DNA from: Sphingomonas pituitosa NBRC 102491
GTDB taxonomy: Bacteria; Pseudomonadota; Alphaproteobacteria; Sphingomonadales; Sphingomonadaceae
NCBI RefSeq assembly: GCF_001598435.1
Contig: NZ_BCYY01000001.1
Span: forward strand, 310,001-374,000
Direction: 5' to 3'
DNA length: 64,000 bases
Under the pieces are notes generated by a model. The model ran no database searches. It was not told where the DNA came from and saw only the letters and a program-made list of their open reading frames with translations. The position numbers were made by a program, and so were the translations under genes. This document shows, in pieces, positions 51,925-61,173 of the stretch; position 1 is the stretch's first letter, and each line of letters opens with the position of its first letter.

Positions 51925-53049
51925 ATGCACATCTGCGGACCGAAAGCGCCCGAGCAGTCCCGGCCCCCGTTGGCCGCGACGCCGGATCGGGCGGGATGTG
52001 CAAGCGAGGCGGCCACGCGCCTCCACGCTCGCTCCTGCGACCCCGCCCTGTCCGCAGCACCGTGCAGCCCTGCACCGCGCGAGCGGATCGCACGGCGCGC
52101 GGTCGCCGAATTGCTCGAGGGCGGCGCGCGTCCGATCGAAGAAGCGCCGCATCGCGGCCTCGGCGGGGATGCGTTGCCGGTCGCGACGATGCGGGCCGAT
52201 GCTGGGGGCCTGTTTGTCGACACCATGATCGCGGACGCTCTGCTCGACGCCGGGGTGGAGCCCCAACATCCGCGGATCGCTCGTACGATCCACGCCATCT
52301 TGCAGCGCTACCCGGCAGAGGACACGGCGCGGGCCGGCGTTGCAACCCGTCTGCGCGATGCGCCTGATGACGTGGCGGCACTCGCGCAGGCCCTGCTCCT
52401 GCTCGCCCGGCTCGGCAGGCGCGACCTGATCGTCGCCCATTGCACACCGCCGCTGGCGATACTGCTCGCCTATGCCGAGGCAGACGGCGCGATCCCCGCC
52501 TGGGCCTTGCCCGACGATGCGTCGCCCGAAGCGGTGGAGGCAATCGCAAGCCTCGTCTACGGGCTGGCGCGCTGGGATGCGCGGCGCTTTCTCGGGATGG
52601 TCGTGGCGGGTGCCCGCTGGGTGGCCGAACGGCAGCAGCCGGACGGACGCTGGGCCGGGGGCGACGGCCTTTACGGCAGCTGGCAGGCATTGCGGCTGCT
52701 CGGGGCGGTAATGCCCAACCATCCGGCCGTGGCCCGCGCCGCCGGCTTCCTGCACGACAGCCGCCGGGCAGATGGCGGCTGGGGCGTGGACGGCAGCGAT
52801 CCGCTTACCACGGCGTTGGCGGCGCTCGCGCTGGTCGCGACCCGCACCGCGATTCCCGAAGGCCTGCCCGAGCAGGTCCGCGCACTGCTCGCACCCGGCA
52901 GGTCCGGCTGGCCGGCAAGCGCATTCCCGCGCCCCGCACGGGCAGCTTTAGGAACACCGGCACGTGTCGACCCGGGCAGCCCCGCGGTTACGGCACTGTT
53001 CGCACTGAAGGCCAGCGAGGCGCTCGCGGCCGATACTCCGCGCCGCTGA
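51925..53049 (+). CDS. terpene-cyclase-like QW-repeat protein
   Basis: A protein of up to 374 residues; the first ~80 are low-complexity and the true start may be later, for example the ATG at 52189. The C-terminal half has prenyltransferase/squalene-oxidase repeats: WVAERQQPDGRWAGGDGLYGSWQALRLLG (QW motif at residue ~237, in parts) and DSRRADGGWGVDGSDPLTTALAAL near 280. These correspond to the C-terminal alpha-barrel of squalene-hopene cyclases, but the protein is roughly half their length and I see no DxDD catalytic motif. It may be an incomplete cyclase domain or a non-catalytic relative. The TonB receptor gene follows after 150 bases. Confidence 0.65.
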   Translation: MHICGPKAPEQSRPPLAATPDRAGCASEAATRLHARSCDPALSAAPCSPAPRERIARRAVAELLEGGARPIEEAPHRGLGGDALPVATMRADAGGLFVDTMIADALLDAGVEPQHPRIARTIHAILQRYPAEDTARAGVATRLRDAPDDVAALAQALLLLARLGRRDLIVAHCTPPLAILLAYAEADGAIPAWALPDDASPEAVEAIASLVYGLARWDARRFLGMVVAGARWVAERQQPDGRWAGGDGLYGSWQALRLLGAVMPNHPAVARAAGFLHDSRRADGGWGVDGSDPLTTALAALALVATRTAIPEGLPEQVRALLAPGRSGWPASAFPRPARAALGTPARVDPGSPAVTALFALKASEALAADTPRR

Positions 53050-53201
53050 TCCGGATCCCGGCCTGCCGGCCGGGTAGCGTACGCGCGTGTAATAAGCCCC
53101 CCCGTCGAAAACCCGAGGAGACGTTCACCGAAATTTATGGCTCTTTCGGCAAATCAGGCAATCAAACCAAAGCAAAAGCTTGGGAAAAGAGAGGAGCCGA
53201 C

Positions 53202-55925
53202 ATGTCGAAATGTGCGTTCTTGCTGTCCGCCGGGGTTTTCGCACTTGCCACACCGGCCGCGGCGCAGGATCTGCGCGGCTCGGCGGCCAACACGCCTGCC
53301 GAAGCCGAGGAATCGCCCAACACGGCCGACATCGTCGTGACGGCAACGCGCCGTTCCGAACGCCTTTCGAACGTTCCGATCGCGGTTTCGGCGTTCGGCC
53401 AGGCTGCCCTCCAGAATTCGGGCGCAACCGATATTCGCCAGATGACGCAGATCGCGCCGTCGCTCCTGGTCTCGTCCACCGGCTCGGAGGCCAATGCCTC
53501 GGCGCGGGTGCGCGGCATCGGCACGGTCGGCGACAATCCCGGCCTCGAAAGCTCGGTCGCGGTGTTCATCGACGGCATCTATCGCAGCCGCACCGGATCC
53601 GGCCTCAACGACATGGGCGAGATCGAGCGGATCGAGGTGCTGCGCGGGCCGCAGGGCACCCTGTCCGGCCGCAACTCCTCGGCCGGCGCGATCAGCATCT
53701 ACACCAAGCTGCCCGAGTTCAAGTTCGGCGGGTTTGCCGAGGCGACCTATGGCAATTTCAACGCCGTGCGCCTGTCAGGCGCGCTGACCGGCCCGGTGGT
53801 GAAGGACCTCGTCGCCTTCCGCATCGACGGCGTCTATTCGAAGCGCGACGGCTATCTGCACGACGTCGTCAACAACACCGATTACAACGACCGCAACCGC
53901 TATTTCGTCCGCGGCCAGCTGCTGTTCACGGTCAATCCCGATCTCGGCATCCGCCTGATCGCCGACTATACCCACCGCAACGAGAAATGCTGCGGCGCCG
54001 TCTATATGGACACGCGCGAGAAGCTGGATCCCACGCCCGGCGTGCCCGGTGACTTCGCGATCAACCCGGCAGGCAACCGCATCACCGCGATCCTGCGCAG
54101 CATGGGCGGCGTGCTGCCGAGCGAGAACGCGCCCTATAACCGCCAGATCGCGCTCACGCCCGGCCGCGCCTATGCCAATCTCACCACCGATTACGGCATC
54201 TCGGCACGCGTGCGATGGAACCTCGGCGCAACCCAGCTGACCTCGCTTACCGCCTATCGCGAGTACAAGTCGGCGGGTGCCGGCGACATCGACTATGGCA
54301 ATGTCGACATCGCCTATCGCCCCAACGACGGCAACGCGTACCGCCAGTTCCACACCTTCAGCCACGAAAGCCGCTTCTCGGGCACGATCCTGGGCGACAA
54401 GCTCGACTGGCTGGTCGGCGGCTATTACGCGCATGAGAAGCTGCGCGTGGCCGACAATTTGCGCTTCGGCACGCAGTATGGCGCGTTCGCCGCGTGCCGC
54501 ATGGTGGCGACGATCAACCCCGCGGCAGCGCTGCGCGACCCCAGCCGCCCCGGCTGCCTCAGTGCCGCCGGCCGCGCCGTGCTCACCCCGGCGGTGGGCC
54601 CGCAGATCATCGGCGGCATCGACCGGCTGAGCACGCTCAACGACCGGGGCTCGACGCTCGACCTGTACGACCAGACCAGCGAGAACTGGGCCTTCTTCAC
54701 CCACAATATCTACAAGCTGACCAAGTCGCTCAGCTTCACGCTCGGCGCGCGCTACACGCACGAGAGCAAGTCGCTGCAGGCGGCGTTCAACAACAACAAC
54801 ACCGTGTGCCCCGCACAGCAGGCGGCGATGGCGCCGCTGCTCGCCAGCACCAACGCCACGCTGCAATCGCTGGCCGGCGGCATCGTCACGCTGACCTGCA
54901 CCGGCAACTCGACCTCGGCGCTGACCGGGGTGCCCTTCTCCGACAAGTTCAAGGAAGGCCAGCTTACCGGCACCGCGGTGCTCTCGTGGAAGCCGGCCGA
55001 GAGCACGCTCTTCTATGCCTCGTACGCGCGCGGCTACAAGGCGGGCGGCTACAATCTCGATCGCTCGGACCTGTCGACGACGGTGTTCGCCACCCCCCGC
55101 CAGTCGGCGGTCAACAACCTGCGCTTCGACCCCGAGACGGTGAATGCCTTCGAACTGGGCGCGAAGTACAGCTCCCGGCACGTCACCGCCAACGTGGCGC
55201 TGTACCGCTCGGAATTCACCAACTTCCAGCTCAACACCTTCAACGGCACCAGCTACATCGTCCAGAACATCGGCGGCTGCAGCACCGCGCTGAACGGCGC
55301 CGACCGCGACAACAGCACCGCGACGGGCGCCTGCACCGGCAGCGTCGGCAAGGGCGTGGTGACGCAGGGCGTCGAGCTCGAGCTCGGCTTCTACCCCACC
55401 TCCAACTTCACGGTGAACCTCGGCTACACGCTGGCCGACGCCAAGTACCAGCACGACCTGGTCGGCTCCAGGGCGGGCGAGCCGCTCAATTCGGCACTGT
55501 TCCTGCTCCCCGGCAGCCAGATGTCGAATGCGCCGCGCAACACCGTCACCAGTGCGGTCACCTGGACGCCGTCGATCGGCAGCGACGGGATGACCGGCCT
55601 GCTCTATGTCGATGGCCGCATGACCAGCGACTACAACACCGGGTCGGACCTGTTCGTCGAGAAGCTGCAGGACGGGTTCGTCACGATGAACGCCCGTATC
55701 GGCGTGCGCGGGCCGGACGAGAAATGGGCGGTGGAGCTGTGGGCACAGAACCTGCTCGATACCGACTATCAGCAGGTCGCGTTCAACCTGCCCTTCCAGG
55801 GCGCGGGCAGCCGTTCGCAGGTCCAGGCATTCGGGGCGCCGAGCTTTGCGGCCGGGAACGCGATGTTCGGATCGTTCCTCGCCGAGCCGCGCACCTATGG
55901 CCTGACGCTGCGCACGCGGTTCTGA
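53202..55925 (+). CDS. TonB-dependent receptor (large, sphingomonad type)
   Basis: A 907-residue outer-membrane receptor. The signal peptide MSKCAFLLSAGVFALATPAAAQ is followed by the TonB-box region ADIVVTATRRSERLSNVPIAVSAF, a standard plug (GEIERIEVLRGPQGTLSGRNSSAGAI in parts) and a barrel closing with YGLTLRTRF. Internal Cys pairs (NEKCCGAVY, RPGCLS and others) suggest disulfide-bonded loops. GAGGAG lies just upstream of the ATG at 53202; the longer open frame overlaps the QW gene in another frame. Receptors of this style are numerous in sphingomonads and often import plant-derived or aromatic compounds. The substrate here is unknown. Confidence 0.9.
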   Translation: MSKCAFLLSAGVFALATPAAAQDLRGSAANTPAEAEESPNTADIVVTATRRSERLSNVPIAVSAFGQAALQNSGATDIRQMTQIAPSLLVSSTGSEANASARVRGIGTVGDNPGLESSVAVFIDGIYRSRTGSGLNDMGEIERIEVLRGPQGTLSGRNSSAGAISIYTKLPEFKFGGFAEATYGNFNAVRLSGALTGPVVKDLVAFRIDGVYSKRDGYLHDVVNNTDYNDRNRYFVRGQLLFTVNPDLGIRLIADYTHRNEKCCGAVYMDTREKLDPTPGVPGDFAINPAGNRITAILRSMGGVLPSENAPYNRQIALTPGRAYANLTTDYGISARVRWNLGATQLTSLTAYREYKSAGAGDIDYGNVDIAYRPNDGNAYRQFHTFSHESRFSGTILGDKLDWLVGGYYAHEKLRVADNLRFGTQYGAFAACRMVATINPAAALRDPSRPGCLSAAGRAVLTPAVGPQIIGGIDRLSTLNDRGSTLDLYDQTSENWAFFTHNIYKLTKSLSFTLGARYTHESKSLQAAFNNNNTVCPAQQAAMAPLLASTNATLQSLAGGIVTLTCTGNSTSALTGVPFSDKFKEGQLTGTAVLSWKPAESTLFYASYARGYKAGGYNLDRSDLSTTVFATPRQSAVNNLRFDPETVNAFELGAKYSSRHVTANVALYRSEFTNFQLNTFNGTSYIVQNIGGCSTALNGADRDNSTATGACTGSVGKGVVTQGVELELGFYPTSNFTVNLGYTLADAKYQHDLVGSRAGEPLNSALFLLPGSQMSNAPRNTVTSAVTWTPSIGSDGMTGLLYVDGRMTSDYNTGSDLFVEKLQDGFVTMNARIGVRGPDEKWAVELWAQNLLDTDYQQVAFNLPFQGAGSRSQVQAFGAPSFAAGNAMFGSFLAEPRTYGLTLRTRF

Positions 55926-55935
55926 CCCTCCGCTG

Positions 55936-55959
55936 ATCCTCCCCCGCCAGGGGGAGGAT
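55936..55959 (+). terminator. hairpin after the TonB receptor gene
   Basis: ATCCTCCCCC and GGGGGAGGAT form a perfect 10-bp stem around GCCA, 10 bases after the stop codon. There is no clear T-tract, so it may stop transcription weakly or only protect the mRNA 3' end. The sequence belongs to the intergenic GGGGAGG-type repeats seen elsewhere in the window. Confidence 0.45.
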
Positions 55960-56034
55960 ACTACCCTGCCGACACCCGCTGGCCCTCCCTCCCCGCCCCC
56001 GCTACAGCGGCGCGATGCAGAGCCTCCCCCGCCG

Positions 56035-57399
56035 ATGAGCGACACCGCCCCGTCCGCCCCCCGCCATGGCGGCTGGATCATCGCGGCGTGCATGTGCGCC
56101 TCCAGCCTCGCGTTTCTCGACGGATCGGTGACCAACGTCGCGCTGCCCACCATCGGCAAGACCCTTGCCGCCGATCCGGCGACCCTGCCCTGGATCATCA
56201 ACGCCTATCTCCTCCCGCTTTCCGCGCTGCTGCTGTTCGGGGGTGCTACCGGCGACTATTTCGGCCGACGCCGGATGCTGATCCTCGGCGTCGTCGTCTT
56301 CGCGATCGCCTCGCTCGGCTGCGCGCTGTCGAAGGGCACCGACCTGCTGCTCGCCTCGCGCGCGTTGCAGGGGATCGGTGCGGCGATCCTGATGCCCAAC
56401 AGCCTCGGCCTGCTCGGCAGCAGCTTCCACGGCGAGGCGCGCGGACGGGCGATCGGCACCTGGGCCTCGGCCGGCGCGATCGCCTCCGCCGTCGGCCCGC
56501 CGCTCGGCGGCTGGCTGGTCGACGCGGTCGGCTGGCGCGCGATCTTCTACCTGAACCTGCCCGTCGCAGCCGCCGCGATCGCCATCGCCTGGCGCTATGT
56601 GCCCGAAAGCCCGCGCGGCAAGGGCGGGCTCGACTGGCTGGGCGCGGCCCTCGCCACCGCCGGGCTGGGAAGCCTGACCTGGGCGCTGACCCTCTGGTCG
56701 AGCAGCCATGCCGTCTCCACCGAGGCCGCGATCGGCCTGGTCGGCGGCGTCGCGCTGCTCGTGGGCTTCGTGCTCCACCAGCACCGGCTGGGCGAGCGCG
56801 CGATGATGCCGCTGGCGCTGTTCGGATCGCGGCCGTTCGTCGGCCTTACCGTGCTGACGCTGCTGCTCTACGGCGCGCTGGGCGGGCTGATCCTGCTGCT
56901 GCCCTATCTGCTGATCGTCGGCGGCGGCTATCCGCCGGCACAGGCGGGGCTCGCGCTGCTGCCCTTCTCGATCGTGATCGGCGTGTCGTCGCGCTTCGCC
57001 GGGCGGCTGGCGGCGCGGATCGGCGGGCGGCTGCCGCTGTCGATCGGGCCGATCGTCACCGGGCTGGGCTTCTGGCTGCTCTCCGGCGCCGATCCGCAGG
57101 GGAACTACTGGACGAGCATCCTGCCGGGGATGCTGGTGCTGTCGCTCGGCATGGCGGGCGCGGTGGCGCCGCTGACCACGGCGGTGCTCGCCTCGGTCGA
57201 CGATCGCTTCACGGGCACCGCCTCGGGCTTCAACAGCGCGATCGCGCGGACCGGCGGGCTGGTCGCAACCGCGCTGGCCGGCGCGGTATTGTCGCAGACC
57301 GGCGCGGCGCTGGTCGGCGGGTTCCACGTAGCGGCGCTGGTGTGTTCGGGGCTTGCCGTCGCGGCGGGCGTGGTGGCGTTCCTGACGCTCAGGGATTGA
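56035..57399 (+). CDS. MFS drug-efflux transporter (DHA2, EmrB/QacA type)
   Basis: A 454-residue transporter with about 14 membrane helices. The family motifs are LDGSVTNVALPTI in TM1, GDYFGRRRML in loop 2-3 and GPPLGGWLVDAVGWRAIFYLNLP (motif C, in parts). Asp in TM1 is typical of the DHA2 group, which exports toxic hydrophobic compounds using protons. It follows the TonB receptor on the same strand after 110 bases but has an intervening hairpin, so may be independent. Confidence 0.92.
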   Translation: MSDTAPSAPRHGGWIIAACMCASSLAFLDGSVTNVALPTIGKTLAADPATLPWIINAYLLPLSALLLFGGATGDYFGRRRMLILGVVVFAIASLGCALSKGTDLLLASRALQGIGAAILMPNSLGLLGSSFHGEARGRAIGTWASAGAIASAVGPPLGGWLVDAVGWRAIFYLNLPVAAAAIAIAWRYVPESPRGKGGLDWLGAALATAGLGSLTWALTLWSSSHAVSTEAAIGLVGGVALLVGFVLHQHRLGERAMMPLALFGSRPFVGLTVLTLLLYGALGGLILLLPYLLIVGGGYPPAQAGLALLPFSIVIGVSSRFAGRLAARIGGRLPLSIGPIVTGLGFWLLSGADPQGNYWTSILPGMLVLSLGMAGAVAPLTTAVLASVDDRFTGTASGFNSAIARTGGLVATALAGAVLSQTGAALVGGFHVAALVCSGLAVAAGVVAFLTLRD

Positions 57400-57428
57400 G
57401 CCGAGGCCCCCGGCCCTCAGCCCTCAGC

Positions 57429-57525
57429 CGTCATCCCGGCGCAAGCCGGGATCCATTGGGGTCGCCGCCTCGGCTCTTGCTGCGCCCTAGTGGCGAATGG
57501 ATCCCGGCTTTCGCCGGGATGACGA
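57429..57525. repeat. REP-like inverted repeat pair (CGTCATCCCGGC family)
   Basis: CGTCATCCCGGCGCAAGCCGGGATCCATT-type unit at 57429-57457 is followed by its inverted partner at 57496-57525. Each unit is itself a hairpin (CCCGGC...GCCGGG). A second, more decayed pair is at 61650-61745. Such dispersed intergenic palindromes are common in sphingomonads and are probably mobilised by RAYT-type transposases. Confidence 0.8.
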
Positions 57526-57617
57526 TGGAGAGGGACGCCCCCGCCCCACGGGAACTCCCCCATTGCCCCGCGCGCGCCGCCGCCCCATCCTCCCGCCACC
57601 AACGCCGGAGGAACCCC

Positions 57618-58310
57618 ATGCGACCGCACCGCGAACAGCATCTCGTCGCCCGGATCGGCTGGCTGCGCGCCGCCGTGCTGGGCGCGAACGACGGCATCGT
57701 CTCCACCGCCAGCCTGATCCTCGGCGTCGCCGCCTCGGGCGCCGGGCGGCCCGCGCTGCTGGTCGCGGGCGTGGCGGGGCTGGTGGCGGGGGCGATGTCG
57801 ATGGCGGCGGGCGAATATGTCTCGGTCAGCTCGCAATCCGATACCGAACGCGCCGACCTCGCCCGCGAGCGGCAGGAACTCGCCACCACGCCCGAGGCAG
57901 AGCTGGCCGAGCTGACCGCCATCTATGTCGGCCGCGGCGTCGATCCCGCGACCGCGCGCACGGTAGCCGAGCAGATGATGGCGCATGACGCGCTGGAGGC
58001 CCATGCCCGCGACGAGTTGCACATCACCGAGATGACCACCGCCCGCCCGGTGGTCGCCGCGCTCACCTCTGCGGCGACCTTCACGGCGGGCGCGGCGCTG
58101 CCGCTGCTGCTGGCCGCGCTGCTGCCGATGCGCTGGATGGCAGCAGGCGAAGCGGCGGGATCGATCCTGTTCCTTGCCCTGCTCGGCGCGCTGGGCGCGA
58201 TCACCGGCGGCGCGAAGCCGCTCAAGCCGGTGATACGGGTGGTGTTCTGGGGCGCGCTGGCGATGGCGCTGACCGCGGGGATCGGAAGGCTTGTGGGGAC
58301 GAGTGTTTGA
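57618..58310 (+). CDS. VIT1/CCC1-family iron/manganese transporter
   Basis: A 230-residue membrane protein with about five helices. The family opening LRAAVLGANDGIVSTASLILGVA and GLVAGAMSMAAGEYVSVSSQSDTE (in parts) are distinctive of VIT/CCC1 proteins. The central cytoplasmic part carries the acidic/Met residues (VAEQMMAHDALEAHARDELHI) that sit near the metal-binding domain. Members move Fe2+ or Mn2+ out of the cytosol. The ATG at 57618 follows CCGGAGGAA. It is preceded by the REP-like repeat. Confidence 0.92.
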   Translation: MRPHREQHLVARIGWLRAAVLGANDGIVSTASLILGVAASGAGRPALLVAGVAGLVAGAMSMAAGEYVSVSSQSDTERADLARERQELATTPEAELAELTAIYVGRGVDPATARTVAEQMMAHDALEAHARDELHITEMTTARPVVAALTSAATFTAGAALPLLLAALLPMRWMAAGEAAGSILFLALLGALGAITGGAKPLKPVIRVVFWGALAMALTAGIGRLVGTSV

Positions 58311-58375
58311 TATCCTTACAGACATCGACGTTGAACGATTTATACCTCCTCGCACCTCTCAAGGAGAACTAAGAA

Positions 58376-58957
58376 TTGTCGTGCAGCTTAGGTACCATTC
58401 ACTGGTGCCAGTTCGACTGGCAATCCTTCTCGACGCTTACGACAGGGTTAGCCGCAGTGCTAGGAGCTTCGATCATCGGGCTTAAGCAAGCGGGCATAGC
58501 CAAGCGACAGGCAGACATATCTGAAAAGCAATCAGAAGTCTTGAGTCGACAGGTTGAACTCGAAGAATCAAAGCTGCGAGCAGATCTATTCCAAAGGCGC
58601 CTCGAAACTTTCGAAGTTACGACCGAATTTCTGATCCATATCACGGCTTTACCAGATTCCGACTTAGGCGCAGAGGAGCGCATAAGATCATTTGGAACAA
58701 AGATGCGTGAGAGCCAGTTTCTCTTCAGCGATCCTAAAGTTTATGAAAATCTAGTAGGCTTTTGGAACAAGGGAAACGCTGCTCGAGCGGATAGAGCGAT
58801 CGCCATGGCTGCGCGAAGTGAGGGCCTCAAGCCAGATCCAGATCAGCTTAGAAGGTTGCTGGATTATCCAGCCTGGTCACTCAAGACTCTTGAGACCTTA
58901 CCAGAGCTCTTCCGTGTGGACCTGTCGATTATGGTCCCGCCTCGAAACGAAGGCTAA
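58376..58957 (+). CDS. AT-rich orphan membrane-anchored coiled-coil protein
   Basis: A 193-residue protein. A probable membrane helix lies near residues 20-40 (FSTLTTGLAAVLGASIIGL), followed by a coiled coil (KQAGIAKRQADISEKQSEVLSRQVELEESKLRADL in parts), then a soluble helical region. TTG start with AAGGAGA eight bases upstream (58361-58367). Its base composition and codon use are far more AT-rich than all neighbours, which suggests recent acquisition. Similar small anchored coiled-coil proteins occur in accessory regions, some near defence genes, but I cannot assign a function. Confidence 0.65.
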   Translation: MSCSLGTIHWCQFDWQSFSTLTTGLAAVLGASIIGLKQAGIAKRQADISEKQSEVLSRQVELEESKLRADLFQRRLETFEVTTEFLIHITALPDSDLGAEERIRSFGTKMRESQFLFSDPKVYENLVGFWNKGNAARADRAIAMAARSEGLKPDPDQLRRLLDYPAWSLKTLETLPELFRVDLSIMVPPRNEG

Positions 58958-58960
58958 TGA

Positions 58961-59093
58961 AGCAGCCTGCTAAGCCCCTCCCCTTCAGGGGAGGGGTTGG
59001 GGGTGGGGCATGACCGGGAAACGAATCCCGCGCTCCAAGTGGTGTCCCCCACCCCAACCCCTCCCCTGAAGGGGAGGGGCTTGGCAGGCTGCT
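58961..59093. repeat. long inverted repeat flanking a 38-base centre
   Basis: AGCAGCCTGC(T/C)AAGCCCCTCCCC and the following TTCAGGGGAGGGGTTGGGG form one arm (58961-59008). The other arm (59047-59093) is its near-perfect reverse complement, differing by one base and a G-run length. Each arm also holds a smaller hairpin CCCCTCCCC-TTCA-GGGGAGGGG. It lies between the AT-rich orphan gene and dnaB and could end transcription from both sides. Confidence 0.85.
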
Positions 59094-59106
59094 CCGCTAG
59101 TCCTTC

Positions 59107-60603
59107 TCAATACCCCTCCGGCGCCAGATCGCTGAACTTGGTGAACTGCCGGTCGAACCGCATATGCACCGAGCCCGTGGCACCATGGCGCTGCTTGGCG
59201 ATGATCACCGTCGCCTTGTTCGCCACTTCCAGCTGCTTGGCCTGCCATTCCTCATAGGCCATGCGCTCCTCGGCGGTCTCGGTGCCGTCGGGGACCTTCG
59301 TCGGCGCCTTGAAGTCGTGATAATATTCGTCGCGATACACGAACAGCACGATGTCGGCGTCCTGCTCGATCGAGCCGGATTCGCGAAGGTCGGAGAGCTG
59401 CGGGCGCTTGTCCTCGCGGCTTTCCACCGCGCGGCTCAGCTGGGAGAGCGCCAGCACGGGCACGTGGAGTTCCTTGGCCAGCGTCTTCAGGCCGCGCGAA
59501 ATCTCCGAGATTTCCTGCACGCGCCCGTCGCCCGAGGCCTTGGCCGAACCGGTGAGCAGCTGGAGATAGTCGACGATCACCATGCCGATCTTGTGCTGGC
59601 GCTTCAGCCGCCGCGCGCGGGTGCGAAGGGCCGCGATGGTGAGGCCCGGCGTATCGTCGATGAACAAGGGCAGCCGTTCCAGATCGCCCGCGGCGCGCGC
59701 GAACTTCTGGAACTCGGCGTTGCTCAGCTGGCCGGTACGCAGCTTTTCCGAGACGACCTCGGCCTGCTCGGACAGGATACGCATCGCCAGCTGGTCGGCC
59801 GACATTTCGAGGCTGAAGAACGCCACCGGCGCGCCGATCGACTTGTCCTCGGCGATCCCGGCGTCGAGATCGTCCATGTAGCGCTTGGCGGCGTTGAACG
59901 CGATGTTGGTGGCGAGCGAGGTCTTGCCCATGCCCGGTCGGCCGGCGAGGATCAGCAGATCCGATCGGTTGAAACCGCCGGTCGAGGCGTTGAGGTCGCT
60001 CAGCCCGGTGGTGATGCCCGAGATGCCGCCGCCCGAGTTCATCGCCTTTTCGGCCTGCTTCACCGCCAGCGTCGCGGCGCGGGTGAAGGACTTCACGCCC
60101 GCATCGGTATCGCCCTGCTCGGCGACCTGGTAGAGCTTGAGCTCGGCCTGCTCGATCTGCTTGGAGGGATTGATGTCCTGGCTGGTGTCGAGCGCGCCCT
60201 CCACCATGCCGCGGCCCACATCGACCAGCGCGCGCAGCTGGGCGAGATCGTAGATCTGGTCGGCGAAGGAGCGCGCGCCGATCAGGCTGGCCGGGTTGCC
60301 GGTCAGCTGGGCGAGATAGGCCGGGCCGCCCAGCTCCTTCATCGCCACGTCGTGGGCGAAGAGCGGGCGCAGCGTCACCGGGGTGGCGAGGCGGTTGTCG
60401 CCCACCAGCACCGTGATCTGCTCATAGATGCGGCCGTGCAGCGGCTCGAAGAAATGTTCGGGTCGCAGCTTCTGGAGCACGTCCTCGGCGACTCGGTTGT
60501 CGATCATCATCGCGCCGAGCAGGGCTGCTTCGGCTTCGACATTTTGCGGGAGACTCAGGCCCTCTTGGGGCTCGGGTGCAGGAAAGGGAATCGGCTGTGC
60601 CAT
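59107..60603 (-). CDS. dnaB: replicative DNA helicase DnaB
   Basis: A 498-residue hexameric helicase. The N-terminal DnaB_N domain begins LPQNVEAEAALLGAMMID. The RecA-like domain has Walker A GRPGMGKTSLA, the SLEMSADQLAMRIL segment and LSQLSRAVESREDKRPQLSDLRESGSIEQDAD (in parts) containing the conserved arginine and Gln/Asp residues. Start MAQPIPFP at 60603 has GAGGA just upstream; ATGs further up lack a ribosome site. It unwinds DNA at the replication fork. It is divergent from the UPF0262 gene. Confidence 0.96.
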   Translation of the reverse strand: MAQPIPFPAPEPQEGLSLPQNVEAEAALLGAMMIDNRVAEDVLQKLRPEHFFEPLHGRIYEQITVLVGDNRLATPVTLRPLFAHDVAMKELGGPAYLAQLTGNPASLIGARSFADQIYDLAQLRALVDVGRGMVEGALDTSQDINPSKQIEQAELKLYQVAEQGDTDAGVKSFTRAATLAVKQAEKAMNSGGGISGITTGLSDLNASTGGFNRSDLLILAGRPGMGKTSLATNIAFNAAKRYMDDLDAGIAEDKSIGAPVAFFSLEMSADQLAMRILSEQAEVVSEKLRTGQLSNAEFQKFARAAGDLERLPLFIDDTPGLTIAALRTRARRLKRQHKIGMVIVDYLQLLTGSAKASGDGRVQEISEISRGLKTLAKELHVPVLALSQLSRAVESREDKRPQLSDLRESGSIEQDADIVLFVYRDEYYHDFKAPTKVPDGTETAEERMAYEEWQAKQLEVANKATVIIAKQRHGATGSVHMRFDRQFTKFSDLAPEGY

Positions 60604-60685
60604 GCGTTCCTCATCGGCCACTGCGGGGGGTACGGCAACCGGCATGGCTTGTGGAAAACGGGGAATGCTTCCAAAGCTGCGGCCT

Positions 60686-61168
60686 ATGGCCGATCCGCGG
60701 ATCATCGACGTGACCCTCGACGAGCGCACCATCCTGTGGCGCTCGGCCGATATCGAGCAGGAACGGCGGATCGCGATCTACGATCTGCTCGAGGACAATC
60801 ACTTCGCCTCCCAGCGTGCGCATGCCGATGGCTATGCCGGGCCGTACAAGCTGCACCTCAGCGTGGAGGAAGGCCGGCTCGCGCTTTCGATCAAGCGCGC
60901 CGACGACAGCCTGCTGGAGACGATCGTGCTCGGCCTCGCCCGCTTCCGCCGGCCGATCCGCGACTATTTCGCGATCTGCGACAGCTATTACCAGGCGATC
61001 CGCGCATCGACGCCCGCGCAGATCGAGACGGTCGACATGGCCCGGCGCGGCATCCACAACGACAGCGCCGAGCTGCTCCGCACCGCGCTGGAGGGGAAGA
61101 TCGATATCGATTTCGATACCGCGCGGCGGCTGTTCACGCTGATCTGCGTGCTTCACATCAAGGGATGA
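60686..61168 (+). CDS. UPF0262 family protein
   Basis: A 160-residue protein that matches the alphaproteobacterial UPF0262 family: [22 protein letters not shown] at the start, [23 protein letters not shown] in the middle and [18 protein letters not shown] near the end. No enzymatic activity is known. I start at ATG 60686 (MADPRI); upstream in-frame codons lack support. It lies 82 bases from the dnaB start on the opposite strand and next to cdd. Confidence 0.9.
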   Translation: MADPRIIDVTLDERTILWRSADIEQERRIAIYDLLEDNHFASQRAHADGYAGPYKLHLSVEEGRLALSIKRADDSLLETIVLGLARFRRPIRDYFAICDSYYQAIRASTPAQIETVDMARRGIHNDSAELLRTALEGKIDIDFDTARRLFTLICVLHIKG

Positions 61169-61173
61169 GTTTC

